Assembly: GCF_040947875.1 (NCBI RefSeq)
Contig: NZ_JBFRXN010000001.1
Location: 930,001-994,000 of the forward strand
DNA: 64,000 nt
DNA from: Pseudomonas sp. MYb118
Lineage (GTDB): Bacteria > Pseudomonadota > Gammaproteobacteria > Pseudomonadales > Pseudomonadaceae
Direction of reading: 5' to 3'
Part shown: positions 25,041-33,441 of the stretch, piece after piece
Layout: each line of letters opens with the position of its first letter
Numbering within the stretch: the first letter of the stretch is position 1
The notes under the pieces: generated by a model
What the model was told of the DNA's origin: nothing
The model's database searches: none
The model's input: only the letters and a program-made list of their open reading frames with translations
Program-made: the position numbers and the translations under genes

Positions 25041-25577
25041 ATGCAACGGATTGTAATTTTGGGCAATGCCGGTAGTGGAAAATCCACGCTCGCCCGCGCC
25101 CTGGGCAAACGCCTCGGGCTACCCGTGGTGCATCTGGACAGGCTTTTTTGGGAGCCAGGCTGGGTCGAGCCGGACGCCGAGCAGTTTCGCGCGCGCGTCA
25201 GCGAAGCGGTTGCGGCGAATACCTGGGTTTGCGAAGGCAACTATGCAAGGCGCACTTTCGATCTGCGCCTGCCACGGGCCGACCTGATCATTTGGCTCGA
25301 TACGCCGCGGCTGACCTGTTTCACCCGAGTGATCATCCGCAGTGTCATGAACCGTCCGCGTTCCGATCTTGCAGCAGGTTGCACGGAAAAGCTCGATCGA
25401 GCGTTCCTGACCTTCCTGAAATTCGTCTGGAATTTTGACCGTGACTACCGCCCCGGTATTGACAGGGTGCGGCAAGCCATTGGCCCACAGGTGCCGACGA
25501 TGCACTTGCGAGGACGTCGACAGATCGACGCATTTTTAGGCAGTTTGCCCGCGACACCGGAAACTTGCCTTGAGTAG
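25041..25577 (+). CDS. P-loop kinase-like protein (adenylate kinase/topology modulation FlaR type)
   Basis: This 178-residue cytoplasmic protein has Walker A GNAGSGKST (8-16), HLDRLFWEPGW in the substrate-lid region, CEGNYARRTFDLRLPRADLI and a second-half IIWLDTP matching a Walker B-like strand. Such proteins are annotated as DNA topology modulation FlaR or adenylate kinase-like. They bind ATP, and the phosphoryl acceptor is usually unknown. The ATG at 25041 begins right at the first strand of the fold; upstream in-frame ATGs would add residues without homology. No operon partner is evident. Confidence 0.82.
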   Translation: MQRIVILGNAGSGKSTLARALGKRLGLPVVHLDRLFWEPGWVEPDAEQFRARVSEAVAANTWVCEGNYARRTFDLRLPRADLIIWLDTPRLTCFTRVIIRSVMNRPRSDLAAGCTEKLDRAFLTFLKFVWNFDRDYRPGIDRVRQAIGPQVPTMHLRGRRQIDAFLGSLPATPETCLE

Positions 25578-25671
25578 ATTTTCGACGGTACCGAGCAGCT
25601 TGAGTATTGATGTCGAGGTTGGCGGTGCCCGCTATAGAGCGGGTGCTACGATGAGGGGAATGGAATAGCCG

Positions 25672-26265
25672 TCACTGAGCCGCGTGTTCAGAACTCGGAC
25701 AAGGAATGTAGGTCTCGTATGCGTCACTTCCCACTGCGATTGGCAATGTGTTTGCGCCTACTTGGAGACTACTGACCGTGTACTCCTGACCTCCGGTTTT
25801 ACGAATGAATGCCGCTGATTCGCCCTGCAGGAAGGGTTGACCGTTGTCCGTCAGCAGCTTGATCACTTTGGTTCGGAACGACGGGTTGTTCGCGGGGCCT
25901 TCCAGGTAAGGGATCAGCGATATGGCAAGTTGCTTTGTAAATACCGTGAAGGTTTGCCCATTACCATCGCTGATGCAGCTCACATCTTGAGTGGTAAGCA
26001 TGCCTTTTTGCACATATTTGCCATTTTCATAATCCACCAGCAACAAGCTCTTTTGAGTGAGGATGCCTATGCCAGGGGTGTACTTCAGCGCAGCAGAACG
26101 CCCAGGGATCCTGTGCCAACTGAAACTCATAGTCGATGTATCGACGACCTCTTCCAATTTCAGATCGTGTTTGATCTTTTGCCTCGCCTCTGGCGTCTTA
26201 TGCTCAATGCTGGCGCAGGCGGTGATGAACACGGCGACAGCTGCGATGAAGATGTGACGAAGCAT
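25672..26265 (-). CDS. Putative lipoprotein
   Basis: This 197-residue protein has a short signal ending in a lipobox FITA-C17, so it is probably acylated and anchored to a membrane facing the periplasm. The mature part has no recognisable domain. It contains a heptad-like basic segment (KTPEARQKIKHDLKLEEVV) and two later cysteines (CISDG, IPCPS). It follows the membrane-protein gene at 26279-27037 by 13 bases on the same strand, so the two are probably co-transcribed and may work together at the envelope. Not recognised. Confidence 0.72.
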   Translation of the reverse strand: MLRHIFIAAVAVFITACASIEHKTPEARQKIKHDLKLEEVVDTSTMSFSWHRIPGRSAALKYTPGIGILTQKSLLLVDYENGKYVQKGMLTTQDVSCISDGNGQTFTVFTKQLAISLIPYLEGPANNPSFRTKVIKLLTDNGQPFLQGESAAFIRKTGGQEYTVSSLQVGANTLPIAVGSDAYETYIPCPSSEHAAQ

Positions 26266-26278
26266 CGTTGTTCCTTGT

Positions 26279-27037
26279 TTAATTCAACGTCACATCGCTG
26301 AATTTCAGCATCAGTGACTCATCGTTGTTATCCCGGAAACTGAGCTTGATAGCTGGGGCCTTGTTCAGCTTGCTGCTGCTTTGTTGAAATTTCAGTGTCA
26401 CCCGTGTCGGCACGTTCCTGACCAATTGGAACGCCCTGTAATAAGCGTCATCCACCTGACCGACGCGTACCGACTCGAGTTTGAGTGGGCCGCCCGTCTC
26501 GTCGAACAGGAAGGTGCCATCGTTAAACCGAAAACCTCGATCAATATTCAGGTTGGTCAACTCGAAAGTGCAGGTCGGCAAGCGACCTATGTTTTCGCAA
26601 TCGAGCAATTCGATGCGCACGTTATCCAATACTTCTAACCGTTTGCCGAGCAGGTTGGTGCCTTCGTTTTCGACGACTTTTGATTGCAGCTTGGCGAATT
26701 CGAAAGAAGGCTTGGCGTATTCGGTGCCCAGGATAAAGAAGCCGAGTGAAAGAATGATCAGCATGAAGAACTGAAGCGTTCCTCTGAGGATTGGCGTGAG
26801 GTTACGGATTTGCCAGCCGATGGAAACGGAGCTCAAAAATAAAAAGGTACCGACTACCAACACCACACTTTTCCAGCTGATGAAGGTGAAACCGAATGCG
26901 CTTGGGTCGGGTACGGCGTAGGTGATCAATGCCCATAACCCACTGAGTACAACGCCGAGTCCGGCCATGCCGCGGGTGATCAGCGATGTGATTTTGTGGG
27001 TCCGAGTCATGGGTGCGAGTACATCCTGCTGAGGCAT
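26279..27037 (-). CDS. Membrane protein of unknown function, upstream partner of the lipoprotein gene
   Basis: This 252-residue protein has three N-terminal hydrophobic segments (GMAGLGVVLSGLWALITYAV, SVVLVVGTFLFLSSVSIGW and FFMLIILSLGFFILGTEY). A soluble domain of about 145 residues follows, with a Cys pair in LLDCENIGRLPTCTFEL and a beta-rich end. The topology suggests an inner-membrane protein exposing its C-terminal domain to one side. The ATG at 27037 is preferred over an earlier TTG; GGGAG lies 12 bases upstream. It is followed immediately by the lipoprotein gene. I do not recognise the family. Confidence 0.68.
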   Translation of the reverse strand: MPQQDVLAPMTRTHKITSLITRGMAGLGVVLSGLWALITYAVPDPSAFGFTFISWKSVVLVVGTFLFLSSVSIGWQIRNLTPILRGTLQFFMLIILSLGFFILGTEYAKPSFEFAKLQSKVVENEGTNLLGKRLEVLDNVRIELLDCENIGRLPTCTFELTNLNIDRGFRFNDGTFLFDETGGPLKLESVRVGQVDDAYYRAFQLVRNVPTRVTLKFQQSSSKLNKAPAIKLSFRDNNDESLMLKFSDVTLN

Positions 27038-27210
27038 CAACGTTGCCAACTCCCTGTTTTTTAAGCCAGATCAGCGGTCCTGAAAAGTGGCAGGCCGTTG
27101 CAAAAAATATCCCTGGGATGCCAGGCAGAGGGTAATTGTGGCACGTTGCCAGTATTAAGTCATCGTGCGAGGTGGGAGCTTGAAAAGGCCGCTGGAGGAG
27201 GCGAAAGGGT

Positions 27211-27237
27211 AGTAGTGCCCGTCGTATGGGCACTACT
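27211..27237 (-). terminator. Stem-loop downstream of the first siderophore receptor gene
   Basis: AGTAGTGCCC-GTCGTAT-GGGCACTACT is a perfect 10-bp stem with a 7-base loop. It begins 27 bases after the stop codon of the receptor at 27264. On the minus strand it runs into ACCCTTTCGCC, a modest T stretch, consistent with a rho-independent terminator. Confidence 0.7.
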
Positions 27238-27263
27238 CACAGGGGAAAGGCTTACACGTCGGC

Positions 27264-29645
27264 TTACCAGTTGTAACTCAACTTGGCAGTAATCTCGCGA
27301 CCCGGGTTGTAGAAGTTCGCCGTACCGGAGCCGACCACGTGTTGCTCGTCGAGCAGGTTGCTGACGTTCACAGCCAGGTCGGTGCCCTTGGCGATCTTGT
27401 AGTTGAAGGCGGCGTCGAACAGCGTGGTGCCATCGCTCTTGTCGGTGTTGGCAGCATCGAAGTAGTAAGCGCCGACGTAACGCGCGCCCAGGCCGACGCT
27501 CACGTCGGTGCCAGGCACATCGTAGTAGCTCCACAGCGAGGCGGAGTGCTTGGGTGCCGTGGCGAACTCGTTGCCCTTGAGGGAGCTGCCGTTGCGCAAT
27601 GAACCGCGTAAAACGTCGGACTCCATGTAGGAGTAGCCGCCAATCAGGCTGAGGTTCTGCGTGACCTGCGCCTTGGCCTCGAGGTCCAGGCCGCGCACCC
27701 GCGACTCGCCCACGGTCTGCTGCTCGATGATGCCGCTCGGCAGTACCACGGCGATGGTGACGTTTTCCTGGGTCAGGTCATACACGGCTGCCGAGAACAG
27801 CGCGTCCATGCTCATGGGCGAGTACTTCACGCCGATTTCGTATTGCTTGCCGGTCTGCGGTGTTACGCCAACCTGGGGCGGCGACACCGATTCCACCATG
27901 CTCACGTAGGTGGACACCTCATCGTTGACGATGTAGGTCAGCGCGCCGCGGTAAGAGGTTTCCGAGAAGTTGTCCTTTTCGTTGGTTTGCAAGCCTTTGC
28001 TGGTCAGGTCCATGGAGTCGTTGCGCACGCCGCCGGTGAGGATGAAGCGCTCGTAGAACGACAGGTTCTGCTGAAGGAATACCGCCTTGGTTTTCGCGTC
28101 TCGCTTGTCGACAGCATACGGTGCGATGGAGCGTGAAACGCCAGTGAATACCGGGTTGGCGAGGTCAATCGAGGTCGTTGGGCTGTAGATCGAGCTTTGC
28201 TTGGTCGTCGAATCGAGATACTCCACGCCCACCAGGCTGCTGCTGTCGATGTTCTCGAAGCGGGCATCGTATTGCAGCATCAGGTTGCCGTTGAACTGGT
28301 CGGCTTCGGTGTCCGTGCCGAACTGATAGCGGTCAAGCGTGGTGCCGACACGCGATGCACTGTCGCTGAGGTACACGTAGCCAAAGTCATCGGTCAGCGT
28401 GCTGTAACGCATGTTGCTGCGCAGCACGAAACCGTTGTCGAAGTCATGGGTGACGTTGCCGCTGAGGCTGGTGCGTTCGACATCGTGGAAGTTATAGCTG
28501 GGCTCGCCATAAAACTTGCTGCGGTCGTATTCCTTGTCCAGCGGATAACCACCGCTGTTGGGCGAACTTTCGGTTTTCAGGTAATCCAGCACCACGGTGG
28601 CCGAGGTGAAGTCCGTGGGCGCCCAGGTCAGGCCACCCATGAACAACTGGTTATCGTCCTGGGAGTGATCGTACTCGCGATCGCTGTTCTGCCCTTTGGC
28701 GGTAAAGCGGCCGGCCAGGGTTTTTTCGTCGTTGAGCGCGTCGCCCACGTCGATGCCCGTCTCGACATGGTTGAAGGAACCGTAGGTCACATAGCCCTGA
28801 CCGAATTTCTCGAAACGCGGCTGTTTGGTCACGAAGTTCACCGAGCCACCTGGGTCGGCCGGGCCAAATAGGGTGGAGTTGGCGCCACGCAGAATTTCGA
28901 TGCGCTCATAGGTGAACGGATCTTCACGCACGCCGCGCATCGAACTCAGGGTCAGGCCGTCACGGTAGGTGGTGGCCTGGAAGCCGCGGATCTGGAAGTA
29001 GTCGTTGCGGTCGTCCGTGCCATAAAAATCGCTGATCACGCCCGGCGTGTATTGCAACGCCTCTTCGGTGGTGCTGACGCTGCGTTGTTCCATTTCCTTG
29101 CGGGTCACCACCGACACGGAGGCGGGGGTGTTGAGAATGCTGGTTGCCACCTTGCCGCCGACCCAGAGTTCCTTGGCGACCACCGAGTTGACGTCGTCGT
29201 CGGCACTGACCTTGACCTTGGCGTTGATGATCAGCGGCGCGAGGCGGTAGTTCTCGCTGTCACCTGCGCCGAGGTCGAGCGGGGCAGGGGCTGGCACCAG
29301 CAGGTAGGCATTCGGGCCTTGTTGCTCGGCCTGCAATTCGCTGCCCTGCAACAAAGACGACAGCGCAGTCTGGGTGTCGAGCGCGCCGTTCACCCCTTGA
29401 GTGGTGCGGTTCGCCACGCTTGCCGCATCGAAGGAAAGGCTGATGCCGGCCTCACGCGCAAAGCGGTCGAGCGCCGGTGCCAGCGGACCGGCCGCGATGT
29501 TCCATTGCTGGAGCTGATTGCTCGGAGCAGCGCTCGAAGAAGCGGCCTGCGAGGGCAGTGTATAGCTGCTGACGATCAGGCCCAGCATCGCGACCTGTAA
29601 GGCACGATTTAATGGATGGCGCTGTGAAACCGGGGACAAACTCAT
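27264..29645 (-). CDS. TonB-dependent siderophore receptor with signalling domain
   Basis: This 793-residue outer-membrane protein has a signal peptide ending near QAA, then an STN signalling domain (QWNIAAGPLAPALDRFAREA, about residues 45-120). A plug follows with TPASVSVVTRKEMEQRSVST, RIEILRGANSTLFGPADPGG and VNFVTKQP, then a 22-strand barrel ending in the terminal aromatic (LSYNW). The STN domain shows that ligand binding is signalled to the FecR protein encoded upstream. GGAGCGAG seven bases before the ATG at 29645 sets the start. The siderophore is not deducible, though overall style is FpvA/FoxA-like. It is probably repressed by Fur and activated by the ECF factor. Confidence 0.93.
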   Translation of the reverse strand: MSLSPVSQRHPLNRALQVAMLGLIVSSYTLPSQAASSSAAPSNQLQQWNIAAGPLAPALDRFAREAGISLSFDAASVANRTTQGVNGALDTQTALSSLLQGSELQAEQQGPNAYLLVPAPAPLDLGAGDSENYRLAPLIINAKVKVSADDDVNSVVAKELWVGGKVATSILNTPASVSVVTRKEMEQRSVSTTEEALQYTPGVISDFYGTDDRNDYFQIRGFQATTYRDGLTLSSMRGVREDPFTYERIEILRGANSTLFGPADPGGSVNFVTKQPRFEKFGQGYVTYGSFNHVETGIDVGDALNDEKTLAGRFTAKGQNSDREYDHSQDDNQLFMGGLTWAPTDFTSATVVLDYLKTESSPNSGGYPLDKEYDRSKFYGEPSYNFHDVERTSLSGNVTHDFDNGFVLRSNMRYSTLTDDFGYVYLSDSASRVGTTLDRYQFGTDTEADQFNGNLMLQYDARFENIDSSSLVGVEYLDSTTKQSSIYSPTTSIDLANPVFTGVSRSIAPYAVDKRDAKTKAVFLQQNLSFYERFILTGGVRNDSMDLTSKGLQTNEKDNFSETSYRGALTYIVNDEVSTYVSMVESVSPPQVGVTPQTGKQYEIGVKYSPMSMDALFSAAVYDLTQENVTIAVVLPSGIIEQQTVGESRVRGLDLEAKAQVTQNLSLIGGYSYMESDVLRGSLRNGSSLKGNEFATAPKHSASLWSYYDVPGTDVSVGLGARYVGAYYFDAANTDKSDGTTLFDAAFNYKIAKGTDLAVNVSNLLDEQHVVGSGTANFYNPGREITAKLSYNW

Positions 29646-29713
29646 TTTCTCGCTCCGTGGAAGGTTATTGGCTGACTGGCCTGTTTTGCGGCCTTCCTTA
29701 CAGGTCGAACGAG

Positions 29714-29732
29714 AATGAGAAATCACCTCATT
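29714..29732. promoter_or_regulatory. Candidate Fur-like inverted repeat ahead of the receptor
   Basis: AATGAG-AAATCAC-CTCATT is an inverted repeat in the 112-base gap between the fecR-like gene and the receptor. The stretch GAGAATGAGAA on the plus strand resembles half of a Fur site. It is a weaker match than the boxes ahead of the sigma genes. Confidence 0.4.
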
Positions 29733-29757
29733 ATTTTTTGCAGACAAGCGAACGAAC

Positions 29758-30729
29758 TCAGCCGTGGGCGCTCAACGTCACCCAGTAACGGGTCCGGTAA
29801 TCAATGCGCAGGCGCAGGGATTGCGCGACCAGGGCCAGCACCTGATCGTTGTCGGCGAGCTGATAGGTACCGGAAACCCGAAGGTCTGCCACCTCGTCGG
29901 CGCAGCGCAATACGCCGGGGCGATAGCGTGACAACTCGGCGATAAAATCACCGAGGCGCATGTTGCGCGCGCTGATCACCCCGTCACCCCAGCTCCAGAC
30001 GTCCAGGCCGTTATCCGTTAACTTACGGGGGCCGCTTGAGGTGAACAGCAGCGGCTTCGTGGCCTGGACACCGAGGCTGGCGCTGTCAGGGGGTTGCCTG
30101 TCTCCGGGGAAGACCGTGGCCGCGCCACCCTGAACCGCCAGCAGGGTGCCGTCGTCACGCTCGTGCGCCAGCAGACGGGTGCTCTGGGCGCGGATCATGC
30201 CGTTGCGTGTCTGCACCCAGAAGGGGCGCTGATCGGCGCCGACATTCACGATGATTTCCCCGCGGCGCAGAATGATCAGGCGCCGCCGGGCGTCGAAATC
30301 GCTGTCGACGGCACTGTCGCTGTTGAGCTGGACCAGGCTGCCGTCGTCGAGCTCGAAGCGGCGTCGTTCGCCGGTGTCACTGTGCTGCTGTGCCATCAGG
30401 GCCGGCAGCGGTGTGTAATCCCGACCGAGCCAGGCTGCAGCGCCCACCGTGGCCAGCACGCCCAACAGTTTGAGGCTTTCGCGGCGACGCAGGCCGCGCT
30501 GGGTACCGTTGAGGGTTTGCCTGGCCAATTGCGCGGGAATACCGGCGAAATCATCCCCCAGCGTGGCCACCCGTTGCCACGCCAAGCCATGTTCCGGGCG
30601 TTGTTGCAGCCAGTGCTCGAATGCGCGCCGGGCCTGCTCATCGGCCTGATTGAAGCGCAGACGCACCAGCCACTGGATCGCCTGGTCGACCACGGCCGGG
30701 TCCAGCGCTTGCGACTCAGGCCTCGACAT
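29758..30729 (-). CDS. FecR-family anti-sigma factor and signal transducer
   Basis: This 323-residue inner-membrane protein links the receptor STN domain to the sigma factor. The N-terminal cytoplasmic part has QAIQWLVRLRFNQADEQARRAFEHWLQQ (DUF4880) and AWQRV. A single transmembrane segment follows RRRESLKLLGVLATVGAAAW. The periplasmic FecR domain contains ERRRFELDDGSLVQLNSDSA and ends with the STN-interacting region SGTYQLADNDQVLALVAQSL. The ATG at 30729 overlaps the sigma gene end by 14 bases, showing coupling. Its target is the sigma factor at 30716-31237. Confidence 0.92.
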   Translation of the reverse strand: MSRPESQALDPAVVDQAIQWLVRLRFNQADEQARRAFEHWLQQRPEHGLAWQRVATLGDDFAGIPAQLARQTLNGTQRGLRRRESLKLLGVLATVGAAAWLGRDYTPLPALMAQQHSDTGERRRFELDDGSLVQLNSDSAVDSDFDARRRLIILRRGEIIVNVGADQRPFWVQTRNGMIRAQSTRLLAHERDDGTLLAVQGGAATVFPGDRQPPDSASLGVQATKPLLFTSSGPRKLTDNGLDVWSWGDGVISARNMRLGDFIAELSRYRPGVLRCADEVADLRVSGTYQLADNDQVLALVAQSLRLRIDYRTRYWVTLSAHG

Positions 30730-31237
30730 AACGCAAGCGATAGCAGTGTTGCAGGGCCTGGGCCAGGTCGCGCTCCACGGTGGCGCGGGAAACACCGAGG
30801 TTCTCGGCGATTTTGGCGCAGGTCAAACCGTCGAGCTGGGCAAACAGAAATGCCTGGCGAACCCTCGGTTTGAGCTGGTCGAGCATGCGGTCGATGCGCT
30901 CGAGCGCATCAAGAATCATCAGCCGGCTTTCTGCCGAGGGCACCTCCTGCTCCGGCAGCAGCGCGATGCTCTCCAGATAGGCGCGTTCGAGTTCGCGGCG
31001 ACGATACTGGTCGATCATCAGCCCGCGGGCGATGCTGCTCAGATAAGCGCGGGGTTCACGCAGGGGGCTTGATTGACGGGATTTGAGCACGCGCACGAAG
31101 GTGTCTTGCGCCAGGTCGGCGGCGTTTTCGCGACAGCCAATGCGGCGGCTGAGCCAACCGTGTAACCACGAGTGGTGGGTGCGATAGAGCAGCCCCAGAT
31201 CGGCAGTAGCCAGTGAATCGTCGCTGCGCATCGCCAT
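30716..31237 (-). CDS. FecI-like ECF sigma factor
   Basis: This 173-residue extracytoplasmic-function sigma factor has region 2 segments LYRTHHSWLHGWLSRRIG, AADLAQDTFVRVL and YLSSIARGLMIDQYRRRELE. Region 4 has LKPRVRQAFLFAQLDGLTCA and IAENLGVSRATVERDLAQAL. Together with the downstream FecR and receptor it forms a cell-surface signalling system for an iron-siderophore. A Fur-like box precedes it. The second ATG at 31231 is nearly as likely a start as 31237; neither has a strong ribosome-binding site. Confidence 0.92.
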   Translation of the reverse strand: MAMRSDDSLATADLGLLYRTHHSWLHGWLSRRIGCRENAADLAQDTFVRVLKSRQSSPLREPRAYLSSIARGLMIDQYRRRELERAYLESIALLPEQEVPSAESRLMILDALERIDRMLDQLKPRVRQAFLFAQLDGLTCAKIAENLGVSRATVERDLAQALQHCYRLRYVEA

Positions 31238-31253
31238 CCCGAAAGTACATGAT

Positions 31254-31268
31254 TGATAATTACTCTCA
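31254..31268 (-). promoter_or_regulatory. Fur box upstream of the first FecI-like gene
   Basis: TGATAATTACTCTCA matches the 7-1-7 Fur consensus TGATAATnATTATCA at 12 of 14 positions, with the left arm perfect. It lies 17 bases before the sigma-factor start, a position where Fur-Fe(II) would block transcription under iron-replete conditions. Confidence 0.75.
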
Positions 31269-31302
31269 TTCTACTCACGGGATGGGGGTCAGGTAAATGG
31301 GA

Positions 31303-31812
31303 CTATCGGTCGCGCTTGGGCAACTTCCAGTTCGGCCGGATGAAATGGCAGGTGTAGCCATTGGGAATGCGCTCCAGATAATCCTGATGTTCAGGCTCCG
31401 CTTCCCAGAATGGCCCCGCCGGTTCGATTTCAGTCACCACCCGACCTGGCCACAACTTCGAGGCATCGACGTCGGCGGCGGTGTCTTCGGCGATGTCGCG
31501 CTGCTCCTCATTCAAGTAGTAGATCGCCGAGCGATAGCTGGGGCCCAGGTCGTTGCCCTGACGGTTGGGGGTGCTCGGGTCGTGGATCTGGAAGAAGAAC
31601 TCGAGAATCTGCCGATAGCTGATCACCGCCGGGTCGAAGACGATCTCGATGGCTTCGGCGTGGGTGCCGTGGTTGCGGTAAGTGGCGTTGGGCACATCGC
31701 CGCCGCTGTAGCCGACGCGTGTGTTCAGCACGCCAGGGTAGCGGCGCAGCAGGTCCTGCATGCCCCAGAAGCAGCCGCCGGCAAGGATGGCGGTTTGTGT
31801 TTGGCTGGTCAT
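31303..31812 (-). CDS. msrA: Peptide-methionine (S)-S-oxide reductase
   Basis: MsrA reduces the S epimer of methionine sulfoxide in proteins, using thioredoxin, to repair oxidative damage. The 169-residue protein has the catalytic GGCFWG (Cys14) near the N-terminus, [26 protein letters not shown] and [15 protein letters not shown] family segments, and [15 protein letters not shown] near the end. No further cysteine resembling the C-terminal recycling cysteines is evident, which suggests direct reduction of a sulfenic intermediate or use of other thiols. It is a short cytoplasmic form, without signal peptide. Confidence 0.96.
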   Translation of the reverse strand: MTSQTQTAILAGGCFWGMQDLLRRYPGVLNTRVGYSGGDVPNATYRNHGTHAEAIEIVFDPAVISYRQILEFFFQIHDPSTPNRQGNDLGPSYRSAIYYLNEEQRDIAEDTAADVDASKLWPGRVVTEIEPAGPFWEAEPEHQDYLERIPNGYTCHFIRPNWKLPKRDR

Positions 31813-32021
31813 GATCTGTCGTTCCTCTCGGGAGCGGTGGGTATGGCCCTTGTTATGAGGGCGGCCTGGCCGATTCCAAGGGGCGGATGACAGAACCGGA
31901 TAGCCAGAACGGCCTTCAGCGCCCGCTGATCGGTGGAATCGCTCCGCCGGTCGCCTGAACCTCCCGTTTGCGCTTCGAGGTTCAAACTGTCACGTGCGAC
32001 TCTGCACGGAGGCGTACGACA

Positions 32022-32303
32022 ATGAGCACCAACCTGATAAGCGCCATGACCGCAGCGCTACTGGCTGTAGCCTGCATGACGGCGCTCGCTGACGCAGCAA
32101 AACAGCCCAACGTGAGCGAACCTTCTGCCGCCCAGGCCCTGACCGTCTCGGCTCCAGTAGCCGATGTCGAGGAAGGCGATTCCGGATACATCCAGGCAGT
32201 GGGAAGAAGTGCTTCACATTCGATGCATCCCAACGCGCCAGTGCCTGCCGAGCAACTGGCTGACGATGAAGGAGGGGTGTTACGGCAAACGGCAGAAGAA
32301 TGA
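32022..32303 (+). CDS. Small exported protein of unknown function
   Basis: The 93-residue product has a Sec-type N-terminus (MSTNLISAMTAALLAVACMT then ALADA, cleavage near residue 25). An acidic, low-complexity tail follows (PVADVEEGDSGYIQAVGRSA, QLADDEGGVLRQTAEE). GGAGG nine bases upstream supports the ATG at 32022. No domain is recognised, and no cysteine or obvious metal motif lies in the mature part. It is probably a free periplasmic peptide of about 7 kDa. It is a single gene divergent from msrA. Confidence 0.65.
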   Translation: MSTNLISAMTAALLAVACMTALADAAKQPNVSEPSAAQALTVSAPVADVEEGDSGYIQAVGRSASHSMHPNAPVPAEQLADDEGGVLRQTAEE

Positions 32304-32601
32304 TCCCCTGCGCCTTGCATTAGAGGGATCACCGCTTTGAAACGCACGAAGCCCGCCGCCATGAACGGCCGATGCTGTGGTGATGATCACCCGGCATGGC
32401 ACCCAACCACTGGGTTTGGTGGGCTTCGAGCACTGGCGCCTGGCAATTCGAATCGACACCACGTGCGCCGTACCTCGCCAGGAATCACATTCTTTGGCCG
32501 ATCCTTGATGGAATCCTTGAAAACACCGGGTATACAGTGTTGCCACGCCTGGCGACCGATCCTGGCGCGCACCTTCTCGAATAACAAAAAAGGAAACCAC
32601 C
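32304..32601. other. 298-base gap without a supported gene
   Basis: The stretch shows several short overlapping frames on both strands but no ribosome-binding site with plausible protein. It holds complementary segments GAAGCCCGCC (about 32349) and GGTGGGCTTCG (about 32418) that could pair around the intervening bases. The last bases AAAAAAGGAAACCACC supply the Shine-Dalgarno of the next gene. Confidence 0.4.
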
Positions 32602-32895
32602 ATGAAAGGTTACTGGATCATTTTCGGATCGACCGTCACCGACGCGGCCGCCCAGCAGGAATATGGGCGCTTGTGGGGGCCGATCGCCGAGCAATACGGC
32701 GCGAAACTGAAAGCCCTGGACCCGGCGGCGTTGCTGGAGTCGCATACCAGCAGTCGTGTGGTTGCTGTTGAGTTTCCCAGCTATGCCTTGGCGAAAGCCT
32801 GTTATGACGACCCGGCTTACGTGGAGGCGAAGGCTTTTGCGTTAAGGGCCGCGCGGCGGGAAATGATCGTGATCGAGGGGGACTTGGGGGATTGA
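32602..32895 (+). CDS. DUF1330 family protein
   Basis: This 97-residue cytoplasmic protein has a ferredoxin-like alpha/beta pattern: MKGYWIIFGSTVTDAAAQQE, then SSRVVAVEFPSYALAKACYD and DPAYVEAKAFALRAARREMI. The segment VVAVEFPSYALAKACYDDPAY is typical of DUF1330, a dimeric alpha-beta barrel group related to monooxygenases and YCII proteins. No catalytic role is established. AAGGAAA before the ATG gives a clear start. The gene stands alone or may run into the next small gene 37 bases downstream. Confidence 0.8.
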   Translation: MKGYWIIFGSTVTDAAAQQEYGRLWGPIAEQYGAKLKALDPAALLESHTSSRVVAVEFPSYALAKACYDDPAYVEAKAFALRAARREMIVIEGDLGD

Positions 32896-32932
32896 GGTGT
32901 GTTAATGGTGGGTGTTAGTTGGCGGTTATCGA

Positions 32933-33283
32933 ATGGAAACCGTCACGCGAACGAGGTTTTTACCTGACCGGTATGAGGTATTAAAAACAGCTATGACGCT
33001 CTCCATAGGCGACTTCATAAAACTGATCCACGTCGATATTGCGAAGGCATCGTATGTTGACTGGATAAACTCTCGTGATGCGGCGCCAGGGGATATCGCA
33101 GTCGTCAAGGAAACCTTCAGTAGCGAGTCCGGGCTCATCGTCCGTTTGGAATGCGAGTCTCGCCCAGGCTTTCACGTATGGGGCGCCATATTTCATGAGG
33201 CAGATTTGACCTATGAACTGTTGCCCGTTAAACCGATTCACGATGACGAGCTTCAACATCCTCTTCGGGCTGAAGATTGCTGA
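32933..33283 (+). CDS. Small unknown protein; intact paralogue of the broken gene at 46.6-46.9 kb
   Basis: This 116-residue cytoplasmic protein has its core in MTLSIGDFIKLIHVDIAKAS, VDWINSRDAAPGDIAVVKE and GLIVRLECESRPGFHVWGAI. The same core, about half identical by eye, occurs in the minus-strand pseudogene at 46577-46915, so this is a small paralogous family. Start choice is uncertain: GTG 32912, ATG 32933 and ATG 32993 are in frame, and the paralogue begins at the equivalent of 32993. Small acidic proteins of this kind in variable regions are often immunity proteins, but nothing proves it here. Not recognised as a named family. Confidence 0.6.
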   Translation: METVTRTRFLPDRYEVLKTAMTLSIGDFIKLIHVDIAKASYVDWINSRDAAPGDIAVVKETFSSESGLIVRLECESRPGFHVWGAIFHEADLTYELLPVKPIHDDELQHPLRAEDC

Positions 33284-33441
33284 CTTTTGCGGAAGGTACC
33301 CATCGGCTGGCCTGACCGTATCGTTGATTTCGCCTACTATTGATTGGCGTGAAATGTCCTGATTTCGTCTGCCTCAGGCATTTCTGGCACTGTGCAGCAT
33401 GGCTAACCTCGTAACCTCCTAAACCGCTGAGGAATGCCATA

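Noticed and set aside
32520..32560. Possible LexA-type site around GGTATACAGTG
   Set aside because: The spacing CTG-N10-CAG is not met on either strand.
32337..32771. Plus-strand frame of 144 codons
   Set aside because: Overlaps the DUF1330 gene in another frame and has no ribosome-binding site or homology-like content.
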